A stretch of DNA of 58,879 nt. Source: Dysgonomonas sp. 521 (GTDB lineage Bacteria > Bacteroidota > Bacteroidia > Bacteroidales > Dysgonomonadaceae). Below the pieces are notes generated by a model. It made no database searches. It was given only the letters and a program-made list of their open reading frames with translations, and had not been told where the DNA came from. The translations under genes were made by a program, and so were the position numbers. The stretch lies in contig NZ_QVMO01000026.1 of the NCBI RefSeq assembly GCF_010501055.1, positions 1 to 58,879 on the forward strand. Direction: 5' to 3'. Each line of letters opens with the position of its first letter. The stretch's first letter is position 1. Of the stretch, positions 37,867 to 46,609 are shown piece after piece.

Positions 37867-39384
37867 TCATTCTGGAATACAGCGCACAGAGAATCCGTAA
37901 GCGCGATTGGTGAGGTGGCCCGGGAGAACATTGCTACTGAGGAAGGCCAGGCTGTACGAGTCGTCGCCGTAGCTGCTAACGCTATTCCTTGTACTACTCC
38001 AGTAGTAGCCGAAGCGGCCGACGGTGTCCAGCGAACCATTGAAGTGGCTACGGTAGCCGGCGGCGGGCAAATAAAGTGCTTCAGCAACTCTGTAACCACT
38101 GGTATTACCACTTGAGAATTTTCCAAGACCAGTCCATGTGCTACCTGAAGTGGAAGCGCCGGGTGCACCGTTGGTAGTACCACCCTGATAGATAGCAGAC
38201 CACTGTTTCTGGCTGGGAACCTTCCAACCTGTAGGACAAGGATTGTTTGAAGGTATTGCCCAGGTAGGATTATAATCCTGTGAGCCGTCACCCCAAAGGT
38301 CATGTTTACGAGAGTTGCGCCAGTCGTAATAAGCAGGCGATGTAGAGAGGCTCTTGATAAACTTACCGTATTTGTCAGTAACGGAAGATAACACCTGTCC
38401 GGTAGTAGCATCCAGGTCGGCTGCCTGGGCAATAGTAGAGGTAGTAGCATCGGAAGTACCGATCCCGTTAGGCCATACATCCGCATCAGTCAGGTTACGC
38501 CTGAAATGTCCGGTAGTAGTACCATTGCCGTCCTTTTCACGTCCCCACTGGTAAAGGTCACCCAGACAATTACAAGGATCAGTATCATTCTCAGCTCCGA
38601 GGTTGACATGGGCAAAGGCGACTCTTACAATGTCAGCCCCGGCCACGCCGCCTTCCAGCGCATTCACATAGATAGGGGTAAGTGTACCCTTGGTAGCCTT
38701 CACCACCAGTATCTTAAAATCACTCACAGGTTGCACTTCATTATTGTTAATCACCATCTGGCAGGTAATAGTCACTGTCTTCTTATAGTTGCTTAAACCC
38801 AGGTCGGAAGGGTAATCTGCTTCAAGGGCAATATCCGCAGGAGGGGTATAAGCAAAGGTCGCGCTATTTGCTCCTTTTATCAGTTTGCCGTCCACCACCC
38901 ACTGGTACGATGTAGGGGTATCACCCGTAGAATTGGCATACAGGTTCATCGTCTGGTAGGTAAACATGTAAAAACCGGTACTGGCAAGTACGGAAGCCGG
39001 AGCAGAAGATACGGCGCAAGCCGTTACCGTAGCGCTGGCACTCGGTGTAGCTGGTATATAAGGAGGCATTTCCCCCTCACATTGCGATATCCATTTGGTA
39101 CCGCTCCAAAACTCAAGGCAGTCATTTGATGTGTTGTATATGGTCAGCCCTTTGGCCAGGCCGGTGGCATTGTCTAGGAACTCTTTCGTTTTGGTCATTG
39201 CATTGCGTTCCTTGGTGCTTAGCAAGGGCATGCGAAGTCCCGCGCGCTTGTTTGATATCAATTCGAGGGAGGAGAAGTTCTCCGGAGTTTTGTCGCCTCC
39301 TACTGTTATCTGAGCTTGCAGGCTTATTGTCAGCGACAACAAGCAGGCAATAAGCGTAGTTCTGATTAATGTGTATGTTTTCAT
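37867..39384 (-). CDS. Secreted FISUMP-domain protein (paralogue)
   Basis: The 505-residue paralogue of the previous protein shares the leader LLSLTISLQAQ, the N-terminal VLELISN-type segment (here SSLELISNKRAGLRMPLLS) and the Ig-like domain (SYQWVVDGKLIKGA). The single C-terminal FISUMP domain has DPCNCLGDLYQWGRE, NPCPTGWKVPSQKQWSAIYQ, GYYWSSTRN and YGFSVRCIPE. The domain appears complete. The main difference is in surface loops of the lectin-like domain, where the two paralogues are least alike. A large minus-strand reading frame inside it (37,815-38,486) is an overlapping shadow. Function is unknown; secretion is clear. Confidence 0.88.
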   Translation of the reverse strand: MKTYTLIRTTLIACLLSLTISLQAQITVGGDKTPENFSSLELISNKRAGLRMPLLSTKERNAMTKTKEFLDNATGLAKGLTIYNTSNDCLEFWSGTKWISQCEGEMPPYIPATPSASATVTACAVSSAPASVLASTGFYMFTYQTMNLYANSTGDTPTSYQWVVDGKLIKGANSATFAYTPPADIALEADYPSDLGLSNYKKTVTITCQMVINNNEVQPVSDFKILVVKATKGTLTPIYVNALEGGVAGADIVRVAFAHVNLGAENDTDPCNCLGDLYQWGREKDGNGTTTGHFRRNLTDADVWPNGIGTSDATTSTIAQAADLDATTGQVLSSVTDKYGKFIKSLSTSPAYYDWRNSRKHDLWGDGSQDYNPTWAIPSNNPCPTGWKVPSQKQWSAIYQGGTTNGAPGASTSGSTWTGLGKFSSGNTSGYRVAEALYLPAAGYRSHFNGSLDTVGRFGYYWSSTRNSVSSYGDDSYSLAFLSSNVLPGHLTNRAYGFSVRCIPE

Positions 39385-39463
39385 ATATTGTCTTATTTCT
39401 TCGTTATGTGATACTCTTATATCCTTAAAACTTATAATTTTTCATTCTCAATATTCAGATTGT

Positions 39464-39516
39464 TAAAAAGTGACAAAAGTGACACTTTTTTTATACTCTT
39501 TGTTTGTTACCTTTTT
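39464..39516 (-). promoter_or_regulatory. Shared promoter/operator-like block upstream of the 37,867 gene
   Basis: Minus-strand reading: GTAACAAA, 22 bp, then ACTTTTGTCACTTTTTAA. The same two blocks with the same spacer length lie before GH127 at 49,041-49,090. The block includes the palindrome AAAAGTGACACTTTT. The box at the expected -7 position reads CACTTTTG, one base off consensus. Confidence 0.55.
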
Positions 39517-39527
39517 AGTTGACAATT

Positions 39528-39588
39528 GATAGTTGACAGTTGACAGTGATTTTCATTGTCCATTATCCATTGTCAACTGTCAACTATC
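39528..39588. repeat. 18-bp inverted repeat built from GTTGACA units
   Basis: GATAGTTGACAGTTGACA (39528-39545) and its perfect complement (39571-39588) flank a 25-bp loop. It may terminate the frameshifted FISUMP gene upstream of it, but no T-run follows. Confidence 0.7.
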
Positions 39589-39648
39589 CATTACATAAAT
39601 AGATAATTATATATTGCTTTCATTAAAAAGGTCATATCATCTTTGTAA

Positions 39649-42600
39649 CTATGTTGTTTTTAACGTTCTCCTCCTTGTCACTTTTTCAGCGATTGAAGAA
39701 TCCTTATAGTAAGCCTTCGGGGTGATAAAACCCCGAAGGTCAATACTGAGGTTGATATTATTACGGCTGTGTCTTACCTTCAATACATCGTATAGAAAGG
39801 CCTTCTGCGCGATAGAAGCCATTGCTCGGAATAGCGCTTCCTGCATTGAAATACAGATAGTATGAGAGTTGTTTTCCGTTAGGGGTACACTCCAGTAATG
39901 GCCAAAGCTACCTACTAATCCCAGCGAGGCATCGGCGCTGCTACGGGTGCCCGCTGCGGGCAAAAGTAGAGCATCAGCCAGTTTGTAGCCGCTAACACTA
40001 TTGGCTAAGAATGTACCCTCTCGAGACCATGTATTAGCCAGACCGTCAGCAGCAACAGGATTACTTACACTGCTGGTTCCTCCTAGCAGAAGAGCAGCCC
40101 ACTGTTTCTGGCTCGGAACTTTCCAGCCTGAAGGGCATGGATTATTAGTCGGTATCTTCCACTCCTTATCATCGTATAACTGTGAACTAGGAATAGCTTC
40201 TCCATTGCCCCAAAGGTTTATGTTAGAAGGTTTTTGCCAGTCGTTATCGGCATCTGATACACTTTTGATGAATTTGCCTCTCTTTTCTCCCGAAGTAACC
40301 TGTCCGGTACTGCTATCCAAATCGCTCGCTTGAGCAACGGTAGATGAGCTAACACCGGTGGAACTGCCATACCCGCTAGGATAGAAGTGAGTAGAGCTAC
40401 TGTTTCCCCGCACCTGATGATCGTCATCTAGCCGTCCCCATTGGTAGAGGTCACCCAGGCAATCGCAAGGGTCGGTGCTGTCTTGCGCGCCCAAGTTCAC
40501 ATGGGCGTAAGCTACTTTAATCAGATCTGTATCAGGATCGCCAATGGTAAAAGAGCCATCTATGCCCTCTTTCCATGCATTCACATATATAGGCGACAAT
40601 TCTCCTACGCCGTTTATAGCTCGCATTACCAGCACATCATAGTTGGGCGCTTGCACTGTTTCATCGCCTACTGTCATTTTGCAGGTAATGCTTACAGTCT
40701 TTTTATAATTGCCCAGATCATCTTCTACCGTACGGACATTAGCAGCATCAAAAAGAAAGACGGCTTCATTGGCTCCATGCCAGGCTCTACCATCTACCAA
40801 CCACTGGTATGAGGTAGGGGTATCGCCTGTATAAGAAGCTGTCAGGGTCATTTTTTGGTAGTTGAACATATATGGGATACAGCTTTCTACCCTAGCATTA
40901 TCGTCTACCGGTGGTGTGTCTTCTATTACACAACGTACCGGGAAGGCAAAGGCGCGGTTTTCAATCCCAAGCGGCATGACATGGTTGCTACTGAAAAACA
41001 AGAAATGAGGATCCTTATCCGGAGCACTTAAGGAACTAGCCCAATAGTCTCCATTAACGTTTTTGCTTCTCCACTCTCCGTTTCTCCTGTGTTTACCGCC
41101 GGCTGCCGGTAAATAAAGTGCATTGGCGATCTTGTATCCACCCGGTAAATTCTTATCTTCGGAAGGAGCGCCTATCCACTGCCAGCTATTGATGGTGGCA
41201 TTTTCGGCAACACCATAATCCAAAGTTTCACTGTAGATAGATTTCCATTGCAATCCGCTTGGTATCTTCCATCCATCAGGGCAAGGATCGTTGACGGTTT
41301 TGGCCTGAACAAGGTTGGTTGTTCCATCTCCCCAAAGAGTTTTTATGCTAGGAAAACGCCAGTCTTCAAAACCATTCACTCCATTATTCTTTATGAATTT
41401 ACCATACGCTCCGTGTCCCGATACAATTTGTCCATTAGCATCGAAGTTAGCGGCTCCGCTTACACGTCCATTTTCTGACGAAAAATCATCAGTCGGATAA
41501 TTGGGAGCTGTTTGTTCGTAATATGTATCACCACGGCTGTAGCGTCCCCACTGATAGTAGTAGCCATACATGTTACATGGATCTGTTTCGTTTTCCACCC
41601 CCAGGTTTACATGGGCTATTGTCTGTTTTGGTAACTGGTTTCCATCTTCGTCTCTAGCTGCCACATATATAGGCGACAATTTTCCTTTAGTAGCTTTTAC
41701 TACCAGTACTTCATAATTGTTGGCCAGTACTATATGGCCGTTTATTGTCATCCGGCAGGTAATGTTTACTGCCTTTTTCCAGTTGCCCAGTTCATCCTCT
41801 TCCAGCTCCAGGCTGGCCGGAGAATAAGCAAAGGTGCTTGTGGTGGCGCCAGCTACAGCCGTTTCGTCTACCAGCCACTGGTATGAGGTAGGTGTGCCGT
41901 CGCTGTGCGAGGCTGTCAGGGTCATTGTTTGGTAGTTAAACATATAAGGGAGACAGCTCTCTACCTTAGCCTTAGGGTCTACCGGGTCTGCGATGCAGCG
42001 TAGCGAGAAACCACTGGCGGCAAAGTTGCCCCTATTAGCTTCTATTTCGTTTATATTGAATCCCATAAAAAAGGGAAGACGCTCATGGTCGAAAGTACTG
42101 CTCCAGTAAAAGCCGGTACTGAATTCATCTTCAAATGCACCAGTGAGCGGATATCGTCTGCCGGCAGCCGGCAGATACAGTGCTTCGGCTACTTTCATAC
42201 CGCTGTTACGCTCACTAGGGGAGGTAGAAGTAATCCACGACCATGTGTTGGCAGTGGCAAGAAGCGGATTGCCTCTTTCTCCTCCTATACGGTATATGGC
42301 CTGCCATTGAAGGCTGCTTGGTATCTGCCAGCCTGTCGGACAAGGGTCATTTATCGTTTTTGTCTGAACATATCTGTTGTATCCACTACCCCAAAGGTTC
42401 TTTATATGCGGGAGGCGCCAGTCGCCGGAAGCTGGATCCAGAACCTTTATGAACTTGCCATAAGGAGTCTTTCCGTCTCCATCGATGTAGGTTGATAGTA
42501 TTTGTCCATTGGCATCAAAGGCGAGGGGATTAGTTACAGCACCATCTTCACTTGTGTTATCATCATTCGGATAATTTGGACTGGAAGACGAAATGTATCC

Positions 42601-43404
42601 ATCATTTAAGCTATAACGTCCCCATTGGAAAAAGTGACCACCTCTTAATTCGCAAGGAGACGCCATATTTTCATCGCCCAGATTTACATGGGCAATGGCT
42701 GTCTTTACAAGGCCATCGCCTGCTTCGTTCCATGCCCATACGTATATGGGCGACAATACGCCTCTGGTAGCTTGCACCACCAATATTTCGTAGTCCTCGG
42801 TCTGTATATAGTGGTCATCTACTACCATCCGGCAAGTGAAGGTTACAGTCTTCTTCCAGTTGCCCAACTCATCCTCGGTGAGGGTAATACCGGTAGGGTC
42901 GTAATAATAAGTAGAGTTGGTGGCTCCGGGTACTTCCAGCCCATCTACTACCCACTGGTACGAGGTGGGCGTTATTCCTGGCGAGGTATAAATGGCAGTC
43001 AAACTCGCTGTCTGATAAGTAAACATATAAGGCAGGCAGCTTTCTATCCTGGCTTTGTCGTCGACAGGATATACCGGAGGTTCTCCGCCACAGGTAGATA
43101 TCCATTTGCTCCCGTTCCAAAACTCAAGGCAATTGGTTGTTGTATTGAAAATAGTCAACCCTTTGGCAAGGCCTTCTTTCTCAGCCTGAAATTCGGTTGT
43201 GGTAGTTATCGCGTTGCGCTCCTGGGTGGTAAGATGAGCCATACGAAGCCCTTTATCGCGATTGGAAATAATTTCCAGAACAGAAAAATTCTTAGGAGTA
43301 GTATCGTCACCTATCGTGACCTGCGCACTGATCGATTGTCCTGAAATCAGGAATACAGCAAACAGCAGAAATCTCTCCAGTTTGTGTAGTAGGTCTTTTC
43401 TCAT
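39649..43404 (-). CDS. Secreted three-module FISUMP protein with a frameshifted last module
   Basis: The frame encodes 1251 residues: a signal peptide ending SISAQ and the same N-terminal segment as the two paralogues (SVLEIISNRDKGLRMAHLT). Three consecutive units of Ig-like plus FISUMP domain follow, at about residues 110-475, 480-865 and 870-1205. Units one and two end canonically (FSLRCIAD, FPVRCVIE). In unit three the reading after GHYWS becomes unlike the family. The proper ending (SYYLYFNAGS..., GLSIRCIEG) continues in another frame, down to a stop at 39,761-39,763. One base missing near 39,889-39,895 explains this, so the annotated last 80 or so residues are not the true C-terminus. 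Confidence 0.85.
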   Translation of the reverse strand: MRKDLLHKLERFLLFAVFLISGQSISAQVTIGDDTTPKNFSVLEIISNRDKGLRMAHLTTQERNAITTTTEFQAEKEGLAKGLTIFNTTTNCLEFWNGSKWISTCGGEPPVYPVDDKARIESCLPYMFTYQTASLTAIYTSPGITPTSYQWVVDGLEVPGATNSTYYYDPTGITLTEDELGNWKKTVTFTCRMVVDDHYIQTEDYEILVVQATRGVLSPIYVWAWNEAGDGLVKTAIAHVNLGDENMASPCELRGGHFFQWGRYSLNDGYISSSSPNYPNDDNTSEDGAVTNPLAFDANGQILSTYIDGDGKTPYGKFIKVLDPASGDWRLPHIKNLWGSGYNRYVQTKTINDPCPTGWQIPSSLQWQAIYRIGGERGNPLLATANTWSWITSTSPSERNSGMKVAEALYLPAAGRRYPLTGAFEDEFSTGFYWSSTFDHERLPFFMGFNINEIEANRGNFAASGFSLRCIADPVDPKAKVESCLPYMFNYQTMTLTASHSDGTPTSYQWLVDETAVAGATTSTFAYSPASLELEEDELGNWKKAVNITCRMTINGHIVLANNYEVLVVKATKGKLSPIYVAARDEDGNQLPKQTIAHVNLGVENETDPCNMYGYYYQWGRYSRGDTYYEQTAPNYPTDDFSSENGRVSGAANFDANGQIVSGHGAYGKFIKNNGVNGFEDWRFPSIKTLWGDGTTNLVQAKTVNDPCPDGWKIPSGLQWKSIYSETLDYGVAENATINSWQWIGAPSEDKNLPGGYKIANALYLPAAGGKHRRNGEWRSKNVNGDYWASSLSAPDKDPHFLFFSSNHVMPLGIENRAFAFPVRCVIEDTPPVDDNARVESCIPYMFNYQKMTLTASYTGDTPTSYQWLVDGRAWHGANEAVFLFDAANVRTVEDDLGNYKKTVSITCKMTVGDETVQAPNYDVLVMRAINGVGELSPIYVNAWKEGIDGSFTIGDPDTDLIKVAYAHVNLGAQDSTDPCDCLGDLYQWGRLDDDHQVRGNSSSTHFYPSGYGSSTGVSSSTVAQASDLDSSTGQVTSGEKRGKFIKSVSDADNDWQKPSNINLWGNGEAIPSSQLYDDKEWKIPTNNPCPSGWKVPSQKQWAALLLGGTSSVSNPVAADGLANTWSREGTFLANSVSGYKLADALLLPAAGTRSSADASLGLVGSFGHYWSVPLTENNSHTICISMQEALFRAMASIAQKAFLYDVLKVRHSRNNINLSIDLRGFITPKAYYKDSSIAEKVTRRRTLKTT
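39761..39895 (-). pseudogene. Out-of-frame true C-terminus of the third FISUMP module
   Basis: In the frame shifted relative to the main one, this strip reads ECTPNGKQLSYYLYFNAG, then GFYRAEGLSIRCIEG and a stop. That matches the endings of the other four FISUMP modules nearby (YYLYF..., RCI/RCV). Restoring a single base after TGGAG would give WSCTPNGK and rejoin the module. Confidence 0.85.
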
Positions 43405-43990
43405 ATTGTTGTTTTTTTGATAATGAATTTGGTATTGTTTGTCTGTTTGTCAATTTAGTTGTTATCTTATTTGTTTTTGTCTCGTATAGGTAGTATTAAA
43501 TTAATATGTATTGTTGAGCCAGTCTTGTTTTCTTGATATGGGTTGTCTTGTTTGCCTGTAAAGAAAAAGGGGGTACGACTTTCTCAAGCCATACCCTCTG
43601 TGTGAAGACAATTTAAGTTTATTGAAGACAAACTTACAACAAGACAAATTTTGAATTTGTGCAAAAAATAATTCTATTGTATATGTTCTTACTACATTAT
43701 ACAACTGATAAATAAGGTCGGGAAGCCACTGCTTGTTGTCTGTATTTTTAAAATCAGAGCAATTGTGTATGCTACCAGCATATTTATACACTTGTTTTCT
43801 GTGTAGAGTGTGCATATTTGTTATCATTTTTTTGATAGAGACAAATATAACGCCCTCCTAAAATCATTCATTTAGGCATTTGTATTGTCTATATTTCTAA
43901 GCCTGCCATTCTAAAAATGACAAAGCAATCTTCAACTTTTATATATCTTATTTTCGAATACAAATATATTTTGATAAAACGGCTTAGATG
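43405..43990 (-). promoter_or_regulatory. Leader and promoter region of the three-module FISUMP gene
   Basis: Within this 586-bp gap a TATATTTG -7 box lies at 43849-43842 on the minus strand, which would give a leader of about 430 nt. A GGGTA...TACCC hairpin with a short interior lies at 43,569-43,599. The rest is AT-rich. An open frame of 108 codons at 43,501-43,827 has no signal or domain and is not called. Confidence 0.4.
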
Positions 43991-44878
43991 TTACTCATAA
44001 CCGGACGGATTTTGTCCATTTCCGCCATCTTTCTTATTTTCCCGTATTTGTCCGGGTGTTTTCCCGAAATGTTGTTTGATAAAGTTATTGAATGCGGAGG
44101 GAGAATTAAAGCCGAAATTATCACTTATCTGCTTTAGGCTCATATCACTGGTGTTGATGTAGTGGTATGCTTCCATCGCTTTGCGGCGTTTCATCCAGCT
44201 ATAAGGAGAGCAGGCAAATACTTTTCTGAACCTTTTTTCAAAACCGGATACTGTATAGTTCATCGCTTCTGCCATCTCAGACAGGGAGTTGTAGCGGTTG
44301 CTGTTATCCATTACAAATTGAGAGAAAGTGGTATCTGTAGTCAGTGCGGAAGAAAAGAAACGGCGCAATTCTTCCTTAGAATAGAAGGCTCTGAATATAA
44401 ACATCAGTTCCTTGACTTTATCTTCGTTATAATACCGGCATCGCAAACCTGCATTATGGCATAGGATAAGCATATCCAAATATTTTTCCATTACTGGGTT
44501 TACTTCCAGCAGAAAGCTCTGTGAGTTATAGTCCTCTCCTGTTATGACACGTTGCAGATCTTCTACCTTAAAACAGTCGCAAAGTTGTATTCTGTTGTAG
44601 AGGCGTATCACAAGTATGTGTGTGTATGCTTGTGCAACGCATGTGATACGACTGCCTGCTGGTATAAAAAGCATTTGTCCTTTGGTTATACGAGAAGCTT
44701 CTACATTTCCCATAGAGTATTCCATTTCTCCATCCAAAACAAATAAAATTTTGTTGACCATAGGTATTATCTGCTGAGTAGTACTTTCGTCTATGTACAT
44801 TTCTTGTATTACCGGACGTTGTCTGGTTTCATAGTTGGGACAATTAAGATGTTCCCCGGCATAGAGTAGCTTTGCCAT
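43991..44878 (-). CDS. AraC-family transcriptional regulator
   Basis: The 295-residue cytoplasmic protein has an N-terminal cupin-like sensor (residues 25-110: ILFVLDGEMEYSMG, then KGQMLFIPAGS) and a C-terminal double helix-turn-helix (residues 190-285: SLSEMAEAMNYTVSGFEKRF, then SLKQISDNFGFNSPSAFNNF). It closes with FGKTPGQIRE, the usual AraC ending. It is an unusual relative whose second helix-turn-helix has FNNF rather than the more common FSRxF. Upstream and downstream gaps are long, so it is monocistronic. Its position just upstream of the FISUMP run makes control of those genes possible, but no evidence in sequence links them. Confidence 0.9.
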   Translation of the reverse strand: MAKLLYAGEHLNCPNYETRQRPVIQEMYIDESTTQQIIPMVNKILFVLDGEMEYSMGNVEASRITKGQMLFIPAGSRITCVAQAYTHILVIRLYNRIQLCDCFKVEDLQRVITGEDYNSQSFLLEVNPVMEKYLDMLILCHNAGLRCRYYNEDKVKELMFIFRAFYSKEELRRFFSSALTTDTTFSQFVMDNSNRYNSLSEMAEAMNYTVSGFEKRFRKVFACSPYSWMKRRKAMEAYHYINTSDMSLKQISDNFGFNSPSAFNNFIKQHFGKTPGQIRENKKDGGNGQNPSGYE

Positions 44879-45349
44879 AGTGTTGCTTTTTTCGCTGTTT
44901 ATCAGGGTGCTAGGTGGATGTTATTTGGGATAAACAGATGTTAAATATTAGCATCAATAATAGGATACTGACGCGTTCTTTTTGCCTTAAGTTCTTGGTA
45001 AGTAGTTTCTTAGTGTACTTTCTTCATTAAAAATACAGCGCTTTTACTCTTAATGTTTGAATGCACTAAAAGCTGATCAGAGTTCTGATAAGATTTGTTT
45101 CATACGCTTGTTGCTTTTAATAATATGCTTTATTTTGTCTTTAACTTGCTCAAAAGTATAAAAAAAGTCAGTGATTGTTATCCTCTTTTTATATTTTAAC
45201 ATTTTGATATCGTAATGTATTAAGCGCGTACTGATTGTAACACAAAGTGTATGAGCTGTATAGTTCTAAAAAAGTGGATTTGTTAAATCTTGTGAGTAGA
45301 TATAAAGATTGCATTTTGGGATTCTATGGCTCTCAAAAATAGATCTCAA

Positions 45350-45378
45350 AATTTGAACGAATAAAATTTAAACAGTTA
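45350..45378 (-). repeat. Family A end fragment
   Basis: Only one terminus is present: minus-strand AGTAACTGTTTAAATTTTAT followed by TCGTTCAAATTTTGAGA. The other end and interior are missing. It has the same orientation as the nearest upstream minus-strand gene, the Nudix regulator. Confidence 0.85.
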
Positions 45379-45530
45379 CTTAGTACATGATAAAAAAAAT
45401 ATCCAACATGGAAAACATTGATAATTAACAAATTGACCGAAAAGTAAAATATACGCTGTCCTGTCTTTCAGACAGTAGTTTCTAAGCATTGCAATTTCCG
45501 CAGGCCAATGACCCAATGTCTTCCGGCTAA

Positions 45531-45612
45531 GGCTGAAAGCCTTTATTATTTCAGCCCAATGGCAAGCGAAGCGTTGCCTTGGGCTGAAATAAGACGGGCT
45601 TTCAGCCCTGAT
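45531..45612. repeat. Long nested palindrome
   Basis: Outer arms AAGGCTGAAAGCC and GGGCTTTCAGCC surround inner arms TTATTTCAGCCCAA and TTGGGCTGAAATAA, giving a cruciform of about 80 bp (positions within a few bases). The surrounding 44,879-45,814 gap has no gene; frames across it are made of these palindromes. Confidence 0.75.
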
Positions 45613-45814
45613 CTTTAGTTCCATAATCCTAAAGTTGATGACACTGGACCGATAATCTTGGTTATAAAAATCAGGTTTTTCAAGCCTGTTTCAATGTTTT
45701 TTGTTATGTACTAAACAGACTCTTAAAAGCTGAGCAACAAAATCTTATATCATGCCTAACAAAACCATTAGTATATTAAAACCACGATAAGTAATTACAA
45801 GTGATATTCCCCGA

Positions 45815-46507
45815 TTATAATGAAAAATAATAGCCTTTTTGCAGTAGCTGATCGTATTTTTCCTTATTGAAAGTATAATAGAACGCCCCTCTTTTCGAAC
45901 TGGATTTGTCCTTTTCATCTTGTTTTTCAAGGATATCCATTTCCAGTATCTTCTTCCTGAAATTGCGCTTATCCAATGTAGTCTGGTAGATAGCCTCATA
46001 GAGCGACTGAAGCTGCGGTAAAGTAAATTTCTCAGGAAGCAGATTGAATCCGAGAGGCTGGGTCGCGGTTTTCTTTCTCAGTATCTCTATTGTGTCATCC
46101 ACCATCTGATTATGGTCGAATACGAGTTTACCTACTTTATCTAGTTCTTCCCACCGCGCGTCATGTATCTTGCACAACTCATCGGCAAACATTTCAAGAT
46201 CGATCAGGGCATAGTAAGCTATGGAAATAACCCGTTCGCCTTCATCGCGATTGATCTCGCCGTAAGTACCGACCTGCTCCATAAATACATCCTTAATCCC
46301 TGTATATTCGAACAGTACACGCGACACCGTTTCGGAAAGGCTTTCGTCTGAACGAAGGAAACCTCCCATCAGTGTATCGTGCCCCTCAAGGGGTTCAAAC
46401 TTACGTTTGGATATCAACAGGTACAACTTACCTTCCTTGAACCCAAGAATGATACAATCGACTGATACATAAAACTTTTCCTGTTCTCTATAAAATAATG
46501 GTGTCAT
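45815..46507 (-). CDS. araR: Nudix-domain transcriptional regulator of arabinose use (AraR/NrtR-like)
   Basis: The 230-residue cytoplasmic regulator has an N-terminal Nudix domain (residues 10-145) and a C-terminal winged helix (about 155-230, TLPQLQSLYEAIYQTTLDKR). The Nudix box is degenerate: G and the first E fit, but R-V-L-F-E-Y-T-G-I replaces R-E-U-x-E-E-x-G-U. The catalytic glutamates are therefore lost and the domain is likely a ligand sensor. The family includes AraR of Bacteroides thetaiotaomicron, which senses L-arabinose. The adjacent GH127, GH51 and GH97 genes fit that role. A palindrome similar to one upstream of the GH51 operon overlaps its own transcription start, suggesting autoregulation. 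Confidence 0.85.
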   Translation of the reverse strand: MTPLFYREQEKFYVSVDCIILGFKEGKLYLLISKRKFEPLEGHDTLMGGFLRSDESLSETVSRVLFEYTGIKDVFMEQVGTYGEINRDEGERVISIAYYALIDLEMFADELCKIHDARWEELDKVGKLVFDHNQMVDDTIEILRKKTATQPLGFNLLPEKFTLPQLQSLYEAIYQTTLDKRNFRKKILEMDILEKQDEKDKSSSKRGAFYYTFNKEKYDQLLQKGYYFSL

Positions 46508-46529
46508 TTAAAGTTGAATTAAGCCTTAC

Positions 46530-46597
46530 ATAAGTGTAAGTGATACATTTATTCATAAAGTTGGCAAATATACTATTATTTTCTTCCAATATCCAAA
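46530..46597 (-). promoter_or_regulatory. araR promoter with overlapping palindromic operator
   Basis: On the minus strand, TTTG (46597-46594), a 21-bp spacer and TATATTTG (46572-46565) form a good promoter. The palindrome ATAAGTGTA-AGTGA-TACATTTAT (46530-46552, one mismatch) covers the region just downstream of the expected start site near 46,558, a position suited to repression. Confidence 0.75.
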
Positions 46598-46609
46598 TTC
46601 TCAACAATA

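Noticed and set aside
37815..38486. Minus-strand frame of 223 codons overlapping a FISUMP gene
   Set aside because: Lies in another frame of a clearly better supported gene and has low-complexity composition.
36309..43404. A diversity-generating retroelement using FISUMP modules as variable proteins
   Set aside because: C-type-lectin-like ends are typical targets, but no reverse transcriptase, template repeat or adenine-biased variable repeat is visible in the window.
43501..43827. Minus-strand open frame of 108 codons upstream of the three-module FISUMP gene
   Set aside because: No signal peptide, no domain, runs through a hairpin and the predicted leader; composition is that of intergenic DNA.
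45376..45624. Minus-strand open frame of 82 codons
   Set aside because: It is encoded almost wholly by the nested palindrome, so it is a by-product of the repeat.
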